This document shows positions 11,901 to 22,955 of a stretch of 64,000 nt of DNA, in pieces. The notes under the pieces were generated by a model. The model had not been told where the DNA came from. It was given only the letters and a program-made list of their open reading frames with translations, and did not search any database. The stretch is from Portunus trituberculatus (Eukaryota; Arthropoda; Malacostraca; Decapoda; Portunidae), in contig NC_059294.1 of assembly GCF_017591435.1 (NCBI RefSeq), forward strand, positions 16,543,559 to 16,607,558, in the 5' to 3' direction. Both the position numbers and the translations under genes were made by a program. Position 1 is the stretch's first letter, and every line of letters starts with the position of its first letter.

Positions 11901-14325
11901 CGAATAGCTTCAGCAAAAATATCTTTTGTTGATACAAAAGATCTTGTTTGTGGTTCTTTATTAATATATTATTTCAGGTGAGACTGAAGTCAGTTAAGTT
12001 GCATTTTCCATTCCTTATTATCTGCGAACCTTGTAGGACAATTTGTCAGATATTGAAAGATAAATGCAATTATTGTTATGAATAATATACACTTGACCCT
12101 TGTTTATCTGGACCTTGTTTATCCAGATTTCAGTTTATCTGGACTGTGTCCAGATAATGATTTAATATTTTGAATCAGGATGGTAAACAAATGAATTAAA
12201 ATAATGCGCGCCTCGCATACCGCAAGAAATTGTCAATAGATGGCGACAGGTGGTTGTAAACAAGTCTGGTAGCTCCAGCTGACGCTCATGAACACCGTGT
12301 TTTTTCTGATCAGTTTTGTCTGATCAGTGAACAAGTTTGTGCTTTTTCAGTATATACCTTAGAACTCCTAATTATGCCTCCCAAGGGTGTTAAGTGTTAA
12401 TTAATGGCCTTAACTGTTACTTGAAAGCTGAAATTAATAAGAAAGATAGAGAAAGGAGCTTGATTTACCAGTATTTATGAGAAGTATGGTGTGGCTGAGC
12501 AAACTGAGTCGAAGACAAGAAAGTCAAAAGATAAGCTGGTAGAATATTTTTCCAAATATTGTGTAGATACATCATTATGTAAAAGCGCTAAAGGTGCACC
12601 AAAAAAAAATGTAAGGAGTGGAAACTATGCTGCTTTAGATGCCACAGTTATGTGCAGTAGGGATCAATGTCCATGGCATTGAAATACTTGCAGAAGCTAA
12701 GAATCTGGCACAGAAATTGATATTGAGAATTTCAGGAAGAGAAATGGGTGGCTGTGGCAATTCAGCAATTGACACAGACTTTTTAATGTTACTGTGCAGG
12801 GTGAAGCTGGCAATGTAGACACAGCCAGCATCACTTGACACAGTTGCATGTTGTGGTAGTATGCTCACAGTACTTCACATTGATCTAGTTTTTCTTTTTG
12901 CACTCTTGGCTGTTACTGTTAGATTAGTTTTAGGGTTAGGTTAACTGAGATCAAGTTTGTTTTGATTTAGGTGATCAGGAAAACCAAAATAGACTAAATT
13001 TTACATTTCCTTAAAAAGTTTGAGGCAAATGACCATATTTGGCAAATGATGGACCCATTTGTTATCCAGACTTTTCATTATCCAGACTGGTGCCTGCACC
13101 ATTTAGTCCAGAAAAACGAGGGATGAGTGTACCTATCAAATGAATCTGTCTACAAAGTTTTTTAAGCACATCCTTTATGTCACTACAGAGTGTTTGAACG
13201 AAGATATGGATCACACAAGTTTGCCTCCTTCCTTGTAGCCTCCCAGGTCATCACCACAGTGCTGGAGGTCCTCACTATCCTTGTCCTTCAGTGGTTTGCT
13301 GTTGACCTCCATTCTGGGGCTTTCTGCCACCTGGGCCGTAAGTCTTCTTATGTATGATGCAGTAACAACTAGTTTGTACAAAAGGTTTGAAGTTGTGATT
13401 ATTAAGCATTATAACTTAAATTATTGCACAGTTTGTACTCATATGCACTTGTGTATGCAAGTCTGCAAGATATCAGATCAATAGATTATTAAAGGGGATT
13501 GTTAAACAAGTGTATATTATCAGGCCTTATTTTTGGATGTGTGTGGCCAGAATGCCAGGACCTCAAGGTATATAATGGTGGGTCACGAAATCTATCAACT
13601 TTGATGAGCTCAGTGTAAATGAAATGTGTATAAGTTGCTTTGTCTGGGCTTATGTGGGATTGTCAGCCTGGTGTATAGATAGACACATGTATATTGTCTA
13701 GAATGTACTTGATGTAGCAAATATTCTTTCAGGTATGGTATGATTTTTCCTCTATTTGTCAACTACCTTTTTGACATTCCGCGTGTGGCTCAGACGAGTG
13801 TCTTGGGGATACCCATCACTGGCAAGACACTCACCTACCTGCTGGGGCTTCAGGTGTGCTCCACCTCTGCTGCAACAGCTATATCAGCATTTGCAGGCAT
13901 TGTAAGAAATTCAGAATAGCTTCTTAACATCATATTGAGGGAAAAGATTTGGGAAAATTTTACATAGATATCAGCATAACCAGCATAACCCCCACTTACT
14001 TATTTATGAACATATGAATAGTGACAAACATGTCTTCCATACTTTTTTATATTCAAGTTCCTTCTTTTTATCTACTTGTTATCTTTTGGTGTAGGTAGCG
14101 GGGATCTTCTACCGCTATAACATCCTGTATGTGCAGCAAGTGCCCTGGGTGCCTGGCTGGCTGGCCCGAGGTGCCCGGGCCACTCTGGCCCGCCTCCTGG
14201 CATCCCCACCGCCACCAGAAGGGCCAGCAGGAGCCACATTGGAGTTGCAGCGGCAAGAACAGATCGAGATGTGGGAACAGGAGATGATGATGAACAGAGC
14301 CAGAGAGATGCGCAACAGACCAGGG
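8924..14325 (+). CDS. UBAC2: UBAC2 (ubiquitin-associated domain-containing protein 2), exons 1-6, 3' end not found
   Basis: The coding exons are 8924-8963, 11513-11643, 11895-11977, 13189-13337, 13733-13901 and 14095-14325. UBAC2 is a multi-pass ER membrane protein with a derlin/rhomboid-like fold and a C-terminal UBA domain, linked in vertebrates to ER-associated degradation and lipid-droplet control. The pieces align by eye in order with the vertebrate protein: YKAPVSKG, then IWRIASAKISFVDTKD, then RVFERRYGSHKFASFL, then IPRVAQ with KTLTYLLGLQ, then GATLELQRQEQIEMWEQ. All introns are GT-AG. Junction phases agree except between exons 4 and 5, where a one-base problem lies inside exon 4. About 266 residues are accounted for; the UBA domain (roughly 75 residues) is not recognised downstream within the window. 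The introns hold a SINE, a LINE tail and a Tigger-like element. Confidence 0.88.
9100..9985. other. UBAC2 intron 1, unique AT-rich sequence
   Basis: I see no gene. There is a short ttaggtttaggattaggttag stretch near 9700-9730. Confidence 0.5.
9988..10180 (+). mobile_element. tRNA-derived SINE in UBAC2 intron 1
   Basis: An A-box-like ggttgcatagttggttaagc (9999-10018) and a B-box-like gtgttcaaatcc (10054-10065) are spaced as in a tRNA promoter, followed by a ~110-bp body. It differs in body sequence from the SINEs at 4903 and 36937. Confidence 0.7.
11036..11363 (+). mobile_element. 3' tail of a jockey-like LINE in UBAC2 intron 1
   Basis: It encodes the end of ORF2 (ARVNQYSQSF, LWNSLPASVFPSSYDL, REVSRHL) and continues through a 3' UTR with the phrase ttgcccttggcc to an A-run. 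The same tail occurs at 28140-28503 and, inverted, at 36298-36640. Severely 5' truncated. Confidence 0.8.
11513..11643 (+). CDS. UBAC2: UBAC2 exon 2 (first membrane segment)
   Basis: The acceptor is ttgcag at 11507-11512. The exon encodes KAPVSKG followed by a hydrophobic segment and ends KLPDVFLKGE before the donor gtctgt at 11644. It ends in phase 0. Confidence 0.85.
11895..11977 (+). CDS. UBAC2: UBAC2 exon 3
   Basis: The acceptor tttcag ends at 11894 and the donor gtgaga starts at 11978. It encodes IWRIASAKISFVDTKDLVCG and LLIYYF, corresponding to the IWRLICGRIICLDLKD region of the vertebrate protein. The final AG pairs with A of exon 4 to encode Arg. Confidence 0.85.
12090..13129 (+). 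mobile_element. Tigger/JRK-type element (internally deleted) in UBAC2 intron 3
   Basis: TIRs of the form cacttgacccttgtttatct (left) and the complement of gataaacgagg-like sequence (right) are bounded by TA at 12088-12089 and 13130-13131. The inside has remnants of a CENP-B/JRK-like transposase: a start reading MPPKGVK and the segment GAPKKNVRSGNYAALDA (near 12590-12640). No intact transposase remains. A shorter relative lies at 43160-43430. Confidence 0.75.
13189..13337 (+). CDS. UBAC2: UBAC2 exon 4, with an apparent 1-bp frame shift
   Basis: The acceptor ctacag ends at 13188 and the donor gtaagt starts at 13338. It encodes VFERRYGSHKFASFL and a hydrophobic stretch. The conserved end (LPPGP leading into YGMIF of exon 5) is in a different frame from the start, so about one base is missing or two are extra somewhere around 13295-13325. 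This looks like a sequencing indel or a very recent lesion, because both halves are well conserved. Confidence 0.8.
13733..13901 (+). CDS. UBAC2: UBAC2 exon 5
   Basis: The acceptor tttcag ends at 13732 and the donor gtaaga starts at 13902. It encodes YGMIFPLFVNYLFDIPRVAQ, then SVLGIPITGKTLTYLLGLQ and a small-residue membrane segment. It ends in phase 0. Confidence 0.87.
14095..14325 (+). CDS. UBAC2: UBAC2 exon 6 (last membrane segment and cytosolic linker)
   Basis: The acceptor tgtag ends at 14094 and the donor gtaggt starts at 14326. It encodes VAGIFYRYNILYVQQ, WVPGWLARG, then the Gln/Glu-rich linker GATLELQRQEQIEMWEQEMM. It is more GC-rich than its surroundings. Confidence 0.88.
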
Positions 14326-14527
14326 GTAGGTGTGCCAAGTTGCTGTTACGACTGTTTGATGTATGCATGATTCTATCATTAGCTGCTGGCAGATTCTGTT
14401 TACTTAACTTAAACATGCACTGGTTTGTTGAAATGTACGAGTGAAATTAGTTCTGACATTCATGTGCTATATCAGCTGAGGCTCATTACTTAATGTACTG
14501 GAGAAAAAAAATGTACATACCTATATG

Positions 14528-14676
14528 CAGTGGTATCTTGAGTTAGAGTTTAATTCATTGTGATGGAGATAATATCTCAGTTTGCTCATGACTCAAACAA
14601 ATTTTTCCCATTGAAATGAATTGAAATGCCATTAATCCATTCCAGCATTGAAAAAAAAAGTGTTTTTAGGTAAGAA

Positions 14677-14756
<80 letters not shown>

Positions 14757-16390
14757 CAAATATTGTATTAAAACATGCTAAAACTTAACAAAATAGAACA
14801 TAGATGAATGAATTGGTTTTATAAATTATATTTATCTCGAAGGCTCTACGAGGTGTTACTCCTGGTACCTTCCCCCTACTCACCCTTCACTTTGGACTGT
14901 TGATCAGCTGGAGCTTACAAAAATAACTACCCACAGAAGACTGGCTGCTCTATTAATCACAGAAAAGCTCGTTAACAATTGTGTACACTCAACTCTATGC
15001 TATCATGCCTATTTAGTGCATCTATCACCATGTGATAGCCGAAATTGCAATAGCGGAAGTGAAGAACCTATGGTAACAATTCAAATTGACACTAGGACCT
15101 CCAAGCTTTAATTTTTTCTGTTACTTTTTGTCCTGTTTATATACCATATAATAGTACAAAGATGAAAAAAATAATGCTGTATAAAAAATGTTAATCAAGA
15201 ATTATAATAACAACATACATTTTAAAGTATTTCATCTAGCGTATTTAACACCATAAAGGACACACGAGTATACAGTGGAGACTCAATACTCGAATTTAAT
15301 TTGTTCCAAATGGCTGTTTGAGTATTAAAATGTTTGACCATTGATACTTATAAATCAGGTAATTCGTTCTAATCTTAGCAAACCTCAAGTTTATAAAAAT
15401 TTCTCTTTTTTTTTTTTTATTTATTCATTTAATTTTTTTTAACAACTTTGATTTGTACTTACCGTAAGTGAAGGCTGGTGATGGATAACTTAGTAGAGGA
15501 GGGGAGAAGGGTGGGGCAGAAGAAGGAGGTTGCTGGAGGACCAGTCACCATCCATGAAAAAGTCTGTAATTCTCTTGTTGTGATTCCTGTGAATCCACTA
15601 ATTTTTTAATGATAGGCACGTGATATCAGTAATTTTGTGCATGATATAGGCACATGTATAGCTTTTTAAGTATGCAGGATAGCAATGAAATGTGATAGCA
15701 GTGGGTTAAGTGTAGACATTAATCATACAATAAATTAAGTTTTAAGTATGCAAGAGGAGGAGAGAGGACAGAGGTTGTAAAGGTTTGTTTTACAACATTG
15801 TCCACCCCCCTGGGTGCTAAGCATGGGTGGAGGTAGGTGGATATGTGTGGAGTTTGTTTTGTTTCATACTTTTTCAGTTAAGTTTCATTTGCCATTAACT
15901 TTAACTTAATTACTGAACTTGTTACACTCTTAATGCTACTCTTTATTATTACTGAATTTAATTGCTAATTTTCAAAACTTATGATCAACTTCATTTTCTT
16001 AATTTTTTTTTTATCTGCAAGACATTTCACAGAACAGTTGTCCAATGAGGTTTGGTTCATCCGTGTTTTCGGAATATTTTGGAAGCGAGTCAGGCATGTG
16101 TCATTACATAGTGCCACTTTCTTAGAACCAGTGGTTAGACAAAAGAAATTTAGCTATTTAACTGCACAAAATGCTAGCAAAATGCAAAAAATGGTTCCAC
16201 AGTGGGGAAAAAAGAAAGTGAACTGCATGCATCAGCTGCTGGGTGCTGCTGCACTAAATAGTGGTGGCTTACCTGGAGCTAATTCGTAACTCAAACTTTG
16301 GCTTGCATTTTAAAGCAAAAAATTGACAAGAGTGACGGCTTATATCGCATATTACTTGTAAATTCAGCTGCTTGAATCCCAAGGTTCCAC

Positions 16391-16392
<2 letters not shown>
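14528..16392. mobile_element. Tigger-like element with nested (TA)n and a second Tigger-like end
   Basis: The left TIR cagtggtatcttgagtta matches the complement of the right end (ttgaatcccaaggttccactg). A (TA)n tract lies at 14681-14750. A different TIR (cagtggagactcaatactcg) begins at 15273 and extends at least to about 15600, but its partner end was not found. No transposase ORF was recognised. The region 16020-16290 is open for 102 codons without recognisable motifs. Confidence 0.5.
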
Positions 16393-16424
<32 letters not shown>

Positions 16425-16427
<3 letters not shown>

Positions 16428-16690
16428 GTAACTCGATTAACACGATAGATGTGTTCCAAGAGGCATTGCATATATCAAAAATTCGCCTAAAACAAACTTG
16501 TAATTCTCATAAGAAACAACAGATAATAGGGGGGATGCGGGATGTGATCCAAAAAAAATTTGTACAAAATACTCTATTTATTTGGCTAAATTAACATGTT
16601 TTTATTATTTGCCATTCTAAATACTTCTAGAAGTGTATTTAAAGTAAAGGGAAAAGCAAAAGTAATAAGAGAAAGCAAAAAATAATAAGA
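16425..16690 (-). repeat. Terminal segment of a transposon family shared with 47190-47447
   Basis: The terminus caggtaactcgattaacacg at 16425 and the following ~265 bp are the inverted counterpart of 47190-47447. It is flanked on the left by a short TA tract (16396-16424). Confidence 0.65.
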
Positions 16691-16739
16691 GAAGTCTTCC
16701 AAAAACTCTCCCAGTTTTGGAAAGGCAGCAGTCTTATTG

Positions 16740-17990
16740 GCATTTACTTTCTGGTTCCAATACTGAAACTGATACAAATGCTGAAATTTTTTCCCTTGCT
16801 AACAGGAGATTGACTTTCTTTCCTTGCAATTCCTTGTTCAGTTCATTTACATGCCCAAAAATGTCAGCTAAGTATGCAAGAAGAGCTAGCCAGATTGTTT
16901 TTCTGAACTTTTCTGCAAGTGTGTTTTTGATCAGTCAGAAACATTTCGAGTTCTGTTTTAAGAGCCCACACTCTATTCAGGACATTTCCATGTAAAAGCC
17001 ACCTCACTTCTGTATGGAAAAGAAGGGTTGAATATTCAGCCTCTCCATCCTCACATAAATCACGAAACATCCTCGTGTTTAGTGCATGCTCTTTTACAAC
17101 ATTGACATTCTTAACCACATCATTTAACACAGCTTCCACTTCTGGTTCCAAATTCTTCACAACTAATGCCTGGCAATGTATCATACAATGGATGGCTAGA
17201 ATATCTGGATTCTGTTGTTTGGCCAAAGCCACAAAACCATTGACGTGACCAAGCATGGCAGGAGCACCATCAACTGATACTGCAATACAATCTTCCCACT
17301 TCATTTCAACACTTGGTTTTTTGAAGCATGCATCAACCTTATTGAACACATCAATACCACGAGTTCTCAACTCAAGAGGAGAACACAACAACATTTCTTC
17401 TTCGATTTCATCAGAGCCCCTATATTGAATGTATACCATCAATTGTGAATTGCTACTTACATCTGTAGTCTCATCAAATTGAATGGCAAACTTTTTACTT
17501 TTTTTCTACTTGTTTTCTCACATTTTCTGTCAAGATGGAAATTCTTTTTTTGATAACTCTAGCAGACAAAGGTACTGTATTCAGTTGTTTAGCTACTTTC
17601 TGCCCTCACATTATTTCTGCCATTTTTACAGCCACAGGCTTGATTAAGTCTTCACCAATAGTATGTGGTTTCTTGTTTCGAGCAACCAACCATGCCACTT
17701 CAAAACTAGCTGTTGCAGCTGAACGTTGGTCAAACGTTGCACTCTTGTTAATTTCCAGTCTCTGTCTTTTGACTGTTTTTTCCACATTCTCAAAGTATTC
17801 CCGTGGTTTGGAAGACATGTGAATGAACCTTGTCCAAGTGTTTCTTCAGTTGATTCTTTTTGAAAGACTCGGCAGTCAGTACTTTTATACAAACAACACA
17901 TTGAGGCTTCACTTGTCCTTTGTCCTCTATTTCTGTGAAGCCATAATTAAGGAACTCTGCCTGATATGTCCTTTTCCTTGCTGATGCCAT
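16740..17990 (-). pseudogene. hAT-superfamily transposase (BED finger, ZBED-type), broken
   Basis: Minus-strand frames in order: a BED-type finger (MASARKRTYQAEF start at 17990, then CVVCIKVLTAESFKKNQLKKHLDKVH), a KPHTIGEDLIKP segment, then a long frame (17442-16864) with VSVDGAPAMLGHVNGF, the CMIHCQAL motif, EVRWLLHGNVLNRV, and finally, in another frame, LAYLADIFGHVNELN. These are typical of ZBED5/SCAND3-like hAT transposases. At least three frame breaks and the missing C-terminal dimerisation region mark it as dead. Confidence 0.8.
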
Positions 17991-17999
17991 CTGAAAATA

Positions 18000-19420
18000 A
18001 AAAAACAAATCTATCGCGTATTTATGTATCAATCTATGTGTTTTGATTTTCTTGGGGGTAGATTTCGTCAGGGGAACAATCTGAAATTTTACCACATAAC
18101 CAAGGTAACGAAGTCAACAGACTACCAACACCTGAACACTTGCACCACACACCTATTTAAACCACACACCTGCAGCAATTGCACATACGATGCAACATGA
18201 ACTTATTCACCACACTAAACGTTAACTATAATCACTGTCAGTCAACAGACTTCCTCCACCAACGTGAACTGCTAGTTAAAATCAAGCATAATCGTCCAGC
18301 CAGCCATTCCATGACGTCACTCCAACACAATTCAAGCTGCCACCACCACAACCACCACCTTTCACTCCTTTTCTTCTTCCCCTTATCCAGGCCTCCCTTA
18401 CCTCTGATCGTGGTTGTTCCTCCCGTAACACGCCAGGTCAAAAATCCACCAGATAGATGACGAGGGGCTAAATAAAGACTGATAAGTCAAGAAGCAAATG
18501 CCGCCACCAAGACAACAACGCAAAAGCGGTCTCACTGAGGGTTAAAAACAGTTTCAATACTGATTCAATACTGATGAAGCAGTTTCAATACTGATATTTC
18601 TCCGTTTCCATAGTTTTAAAGATCGTGGGATCCTCGATGCATTCTTTTCTCCAACTTTCATATCAGTTTCCTTCACTTAGCACATCCACATCCGTAGCAC
18701 GTTCATTACCCCGCAAAATTTCTAATTTACCCCATTTGGGGTAATTTACCCCTGTTCCCCGACCACTGTCATAGCACATCATTTTTTCTATGACCCCTCT
18801 GATGACGGCGGTGCTTCTTTCAATATTTCGATAATTTTCTTTGAGAATTTTCATTGACTGCGCCAACAAGTCCATACACTCAGACAAGTTGGCTGCTGTG
18901 AGGGCTCGCTCCAGTGTATATGTCTTCCTTGCTCTCTTGGGCGTATCACTGCCAGCTGGAGATGCGTAAGGTTTGTGCCAAACTACTGTTATCATGGCTT
19001 CAGCAAACCCTCTTGGCCTCCAGACAAAGACAGTGAAAAAGAGAAAACATACAACCCTAACCATAAGTATTGTGGACTGTATACATATTATGTTGGGTAC
19101 AGTACAGTACAATCACTCAAACTTCTCAGTATATGTGGATGGTGGAATAGCCTACGTAAAATAGTGAAATCACCTACACAAATACAAGTTGACAAGTAGG
19201 AAAAGAGCAATCATCACATATGGGTCACCATAATGGCTGGAAAGGCCCATGCCACTCCTCCCATAGTCTGGCAAATCTTCAAGAAGAAAAAAAAGCCTAC
19301 GTAAATCTTATGTGGTGTGGTGAGGACTGGTTGCAGTAGCAATCCCTGTAAGATGTTATGACAGTACTACAAAGAGATATAGCAAGTTGGGGTTAGTTTA
19401 GTGGGGTTTACATAGTACCC
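18000..19420. other. No recognised gene; one uncharacterised minus-strand ORF
   Basis: A 149-codon minus frame at 18663-19112 includes a basic stretch (PKRARKTYTLERALTAANL) but no family I can name. The rest of the interval shows no motif. A transposon terminus (complement of cagtaaaagtcctgaaatcc) ends near 19518. Confidence 0.35.
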
Positions 19421-19527
19421 TCAAGATTTTAATCTTACTTTCAGCCTTACTATCTTACAATCCTAGAATTCGGAATGCCTGAACCCCCATGACTTCTGGA
19501 TTTCAGGACTTTTACTGTATATATATA

Positions 19528-20857
19528 CACTGTTCCCTCGCTGCTACACTGTTTCGCGGTTTTTATACATACTCATAGATATGTTCTGTGGATTTTTCGC
19601 TATGTCACGGGGTCTGTGGCGTCACTTACAAATATTATTATTACATATTACTTACATGCATTACTAATTAGATGAATAAATGGAATATTAAAGGGTCTAT
19701 TGTAAGCAAAATATATTCATAATAATTATGGCAAACATTAAAAGCCTACTACCAGCGGCGAACCATGCATCAACTGATAAAGGGCAGAGATGGGCGTGGC
19801 AAGCCCACTATTAGAGAATGATGGAAGTCGTATAACATCAAGCATGCCTTAGTTAACATCGTCATCTTGGGACGAAGTGAAGGCGTCTACCATGAACTTG
19901 GCGTGGAATAAAGTATAGCCAGAATGCGCGCATGACTTCCCAGGCTTTGCTGAAGACGACATCAGTGCGATCAGAAATAACAGTAAATCTGTGCCATAGG
20001 GCTGGCTTAGATGAAGTTGATGATGGTGATGTTCAAGATCTTTTGGAAAGCCATGCTGAACCTCTCTCAAATGATGAACTTATAGAGCAAGACAAGGCAT
20101 CACAAGAGAAAGAAAAAGAGGTAGACGAGGAAGAAGAACCTGTGCGTGGCCTGGACATCAAAACTCTTAGAGAATGTCTTGGTGGTATCGAAAAAGCTCT
20201 GGAAACCCTGAAGGAACGTGACCCGAATCCTGCCAAGAGTAGCAAAGTTGCTCATGATGTAGAGAAAAGTGTCAAGATTTATCAAGAAACCTATGATGAA
20301 AAAACAAGAAAAACCAAACAGTCTACTCGTTCTTCAAGCCAGTCAGACATGCCTGCCTTCCCTGTCACACCTGCTGACCCTACTACAGCTGGCCCTACCA
20401 CATCTGCTGCCAATGGTTCTACAGCTGGCCCTTCCTCCATATCGTCTTTCTTGAAACCAATGAAATGTGCCGACCTTGCTACAGCTGACCCTTCCACATC
20501 TGCTTCCGACAGTGCAGACGACAATGTCTTATCCTCGTCTGCACACTCAGCGGAAGATGAGTAATGGCTAAAATCCCTATTGTCCCTTAGCCTCGAGAGG
20601 GACATCATCTGATATAATACATGGTGAGTGAAAGGTAAATAAAAACGTTTTCTGTTTATCTCTTTTTGCGCATTACTTTACATTTATTCATTTTTTTTAA
20701 TGATGATTTTCATGTATTTTCATGCCTGTAGGGGGTGACTTTTGACATGATGGAATGCATTCCCTATTATTACATGTTGTAATGGGTTTGGTATACAGTA
20801 ATTCTGATTTATGGTAAGGTTTCCAGGAACGAATATGTACCGTATAATGAGGACTTA

Positions 20858-20860
<3 letters not shown>
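19528..20860 (+). mobile_element. Tigger (TIGD1-like) element, decayed copy
   Basis: The right end ggacttactg at 20860 and the left end near 19528 share a ccctc core. The inside matches 34053-35497 in inverted orientation. The 5' coding part is lost; see the ORF at 19932. Confidence 0.7.
19932..20564 (+). pseudogene. C-terminal part of a Tigger transposase
   Basis: A frame of 210 codons carries DVQDLLESHAEPLSNDELIE, LRECLGGIEKALETL, VEKSVKIYQETYDEK and an SSFLKPM tail, the acidic C-terminal region of TIGD1-like transposases downstream of the DDE domain. Upstream, translation in mixed frames still shows RTMHQLIKG and WKSYNIKHAL of the DDE end, with stops. A near copy is on the minus strand at 34327-34947. 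Confidence 0.75.

Positions 20861-20862
<2 letters not shown>

Positions 20863-20926
<64 letters not shown>
20863..20926. repeat. (TA)n microsatellite between two Tigger termini
   Basis: It joins the right end of the element ending at 20860 to the left end beginning at 20932. Confidence 0.95.
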
Positions 20927-20928
<2 letters not shown>

Positions 20929-20931
20929 GTT

Positions 20932-22955
20932 CAGTGGTATCTCTAGATACGAAATAAATTCGTTCCGGAGTGGCTATCGTATCATGATTTTTTCGTATAG
21001 TGAGTTGCATTTTACATGTAAATCGCCTAATTTGTTCCAAGCTCTACGAAAACACCACATTAAATTTTATAGTAATATAATAAGGGTAAAATCAGAATGA
21101 AATAAGAGCCAAATACATTTAAATCATTCAGTATACCTAACTTAACCATTAATACCTGTAAATGAAGTAGATAATAGAACATGAGGCAGCAATAATAAAT
21201 GAAAAATAATAATACGAAAATGATACAAAAATGTGGAACCTTACCTTTCGAGTGAGGTGATGTCTGAAAGCGAAAGTGGCGGCAGAGGAGGAGGCCAAAT
21301 GGCAGAAAATATAGAAGATGGCAGGAAACATTAACACTCAACTTTATGAAACACTTAAAATTATTTTGTTGCACACCCCTGTTTCACATGACTAAGAAGA
21401 GAGTTGGACTCTCTCTTTCTCTGATGCAGAATATATAAGAACCCCCTAAAACTTCCTCATAGTGGAGGAAGAGGAGGTAGGGTTCATAGAAAATGGGAAG
21501 CCCTCATACCCCCCTTCCTTCACCCACCCCCACTACCTGCTCAGCAACCACTCCATTTGCTTTTTCTGCGTCCGTGAGGACTGGACCTCTGACCCTGGCG
21601 CTCCTACTAACCGCCTTTTGGTGCAGCATGTCTACTTTGTCATGGGCCGGCTGTGGATCCTTCCCTCCCCCCCCAACATACATGCAGGACTTGCAAGGGC
21701 AAGGATTGCAACAGGCAGATAAGTTGTGCTTCTCTGGACCCCCATAATCTCTGTGTGAAGTGTAGGGGCCATGTTTCTGCTCTGGACAACAGGTGTGAGG
21801 AGTGTCAGACATGGGACAACGAGACGCTGCTAAAGGCTTGCAAACACCAATGTCAACTGGAGGCTAAACGCAAGTCTTACAGCAAGAAGCGTTCTTCTGC
21901 ATTACACTCGTCATGCTCTTACCTCCGGGTTTGTGGATTCCGAGGTAGGAGGTGAAGTTCTAGATGATTCTGTGGTTTCGTCACCTTCCAGCATGGACCC
22001 AGGGCCGTCAGCCTCTCAGGTAGGGCCTCCTGCCCAGGATTTCCATACACAGATGTCTCATATGCTGAATATGATGTCTCAGTTCACTAAGTTTCATGGT
22101 ATGGCAGGTGTTAACAAGCCTACCACCCTCAGAGGGGTTGTGGAAGAGGTAGTTGAGGAGGCAGTTCCTAACTATCTTTCGGTTGCAGCTCCCCCACTGG
22201 TGACTGTGGTCACGTCCGGCGCCCCCACCCACCCCCGGCAACAGAGAGCTCACGCTGGTGAGACAAGTCGGGTTGGTCGGTGAGGGACGGTCGCCAGTGG
22301 GTTATACAGGTCTTCCCCATTCCCCTAGTGCTGAATGCTTATGGTTTCAGGGTTCAGGTAGCTACCATGACGGTGTTCCTGTACAGGTTAAGACTGCCAT
22401 CTCACTGGGTGGTAAGTTTCGTGCGAATGACAGCCATCTGGGAGACGATATCGCATCTTCTCCTGCCAAGAAAGCCAAGAGAGTGGCTAAGGATCTTACA
22501 GGACGAATTAAGCGCTCATGAGCTGAGTGCTCATCTAGTGACAGAGGTATCGTTGCAAGTCTGGTCCATGTTACCATGCAACCTCACCCGCCCCGTTGCG
22601 ACGGTTGACAGGCTTCAGCCACACCGCCAGCACGGGAGAGATCAGCTGAGGTGGCGGCGGTCCAAGTTAACCACGCTCCTCACTGTTCGGTAGATGGGCA
22701 AGCTTCGGCTGATTGTCGTATGGGTTTCTGCCATAACATGCGATCAGTGCCCACCTATTCCACCCTTCCAGCCTTGGAGGAAGGAAACTGGGCTGCCCAG
22801 AATTCAGTGGCTCCATGGCATCCCAACGTAGGTGAGTCGGTGCGCCCGCACCCTCTTGCCAGTCGCTTGGATGATGATGCAGACCCCTTGCATCAGACTT
22901 GCCACCTTCGGCACGCCACCCATGAAGACTTATACCAAACATCTGAAGAGGAGGA
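20932..22955 (+). repeat. Copy A of the inverted triplication (Tigger end plus DIRS 5' part)
   Basis: It begins with the Tigger TIR cagtggtatctctagatacg, runs about 435 bp to the DIRS start near 21366, then through DIRS gag sequence. Positions 20932-22599 are repeated inverted at 22956-24503 and direct at 24570-26220. Positions 22600-22955 form the loop between A and B and also match C (26221-26575). The gag frame carries a His/Cys-rich head (CRTCKGKDCN, CASL, CVKCRGHVSALDNRCEEC). Confidence 0.85.

Noticed and set aside
14068..14416. Minus-strand ORFs over UBAC2 exon 6
   Set aside because: Antisense shadows of a well-supported plus-strand exon.
15981..16289. 102-codon plus-strand frame
   Set aside because: No recognisable motif, lies inside a Tigger-like element, and has a low-complexity start.
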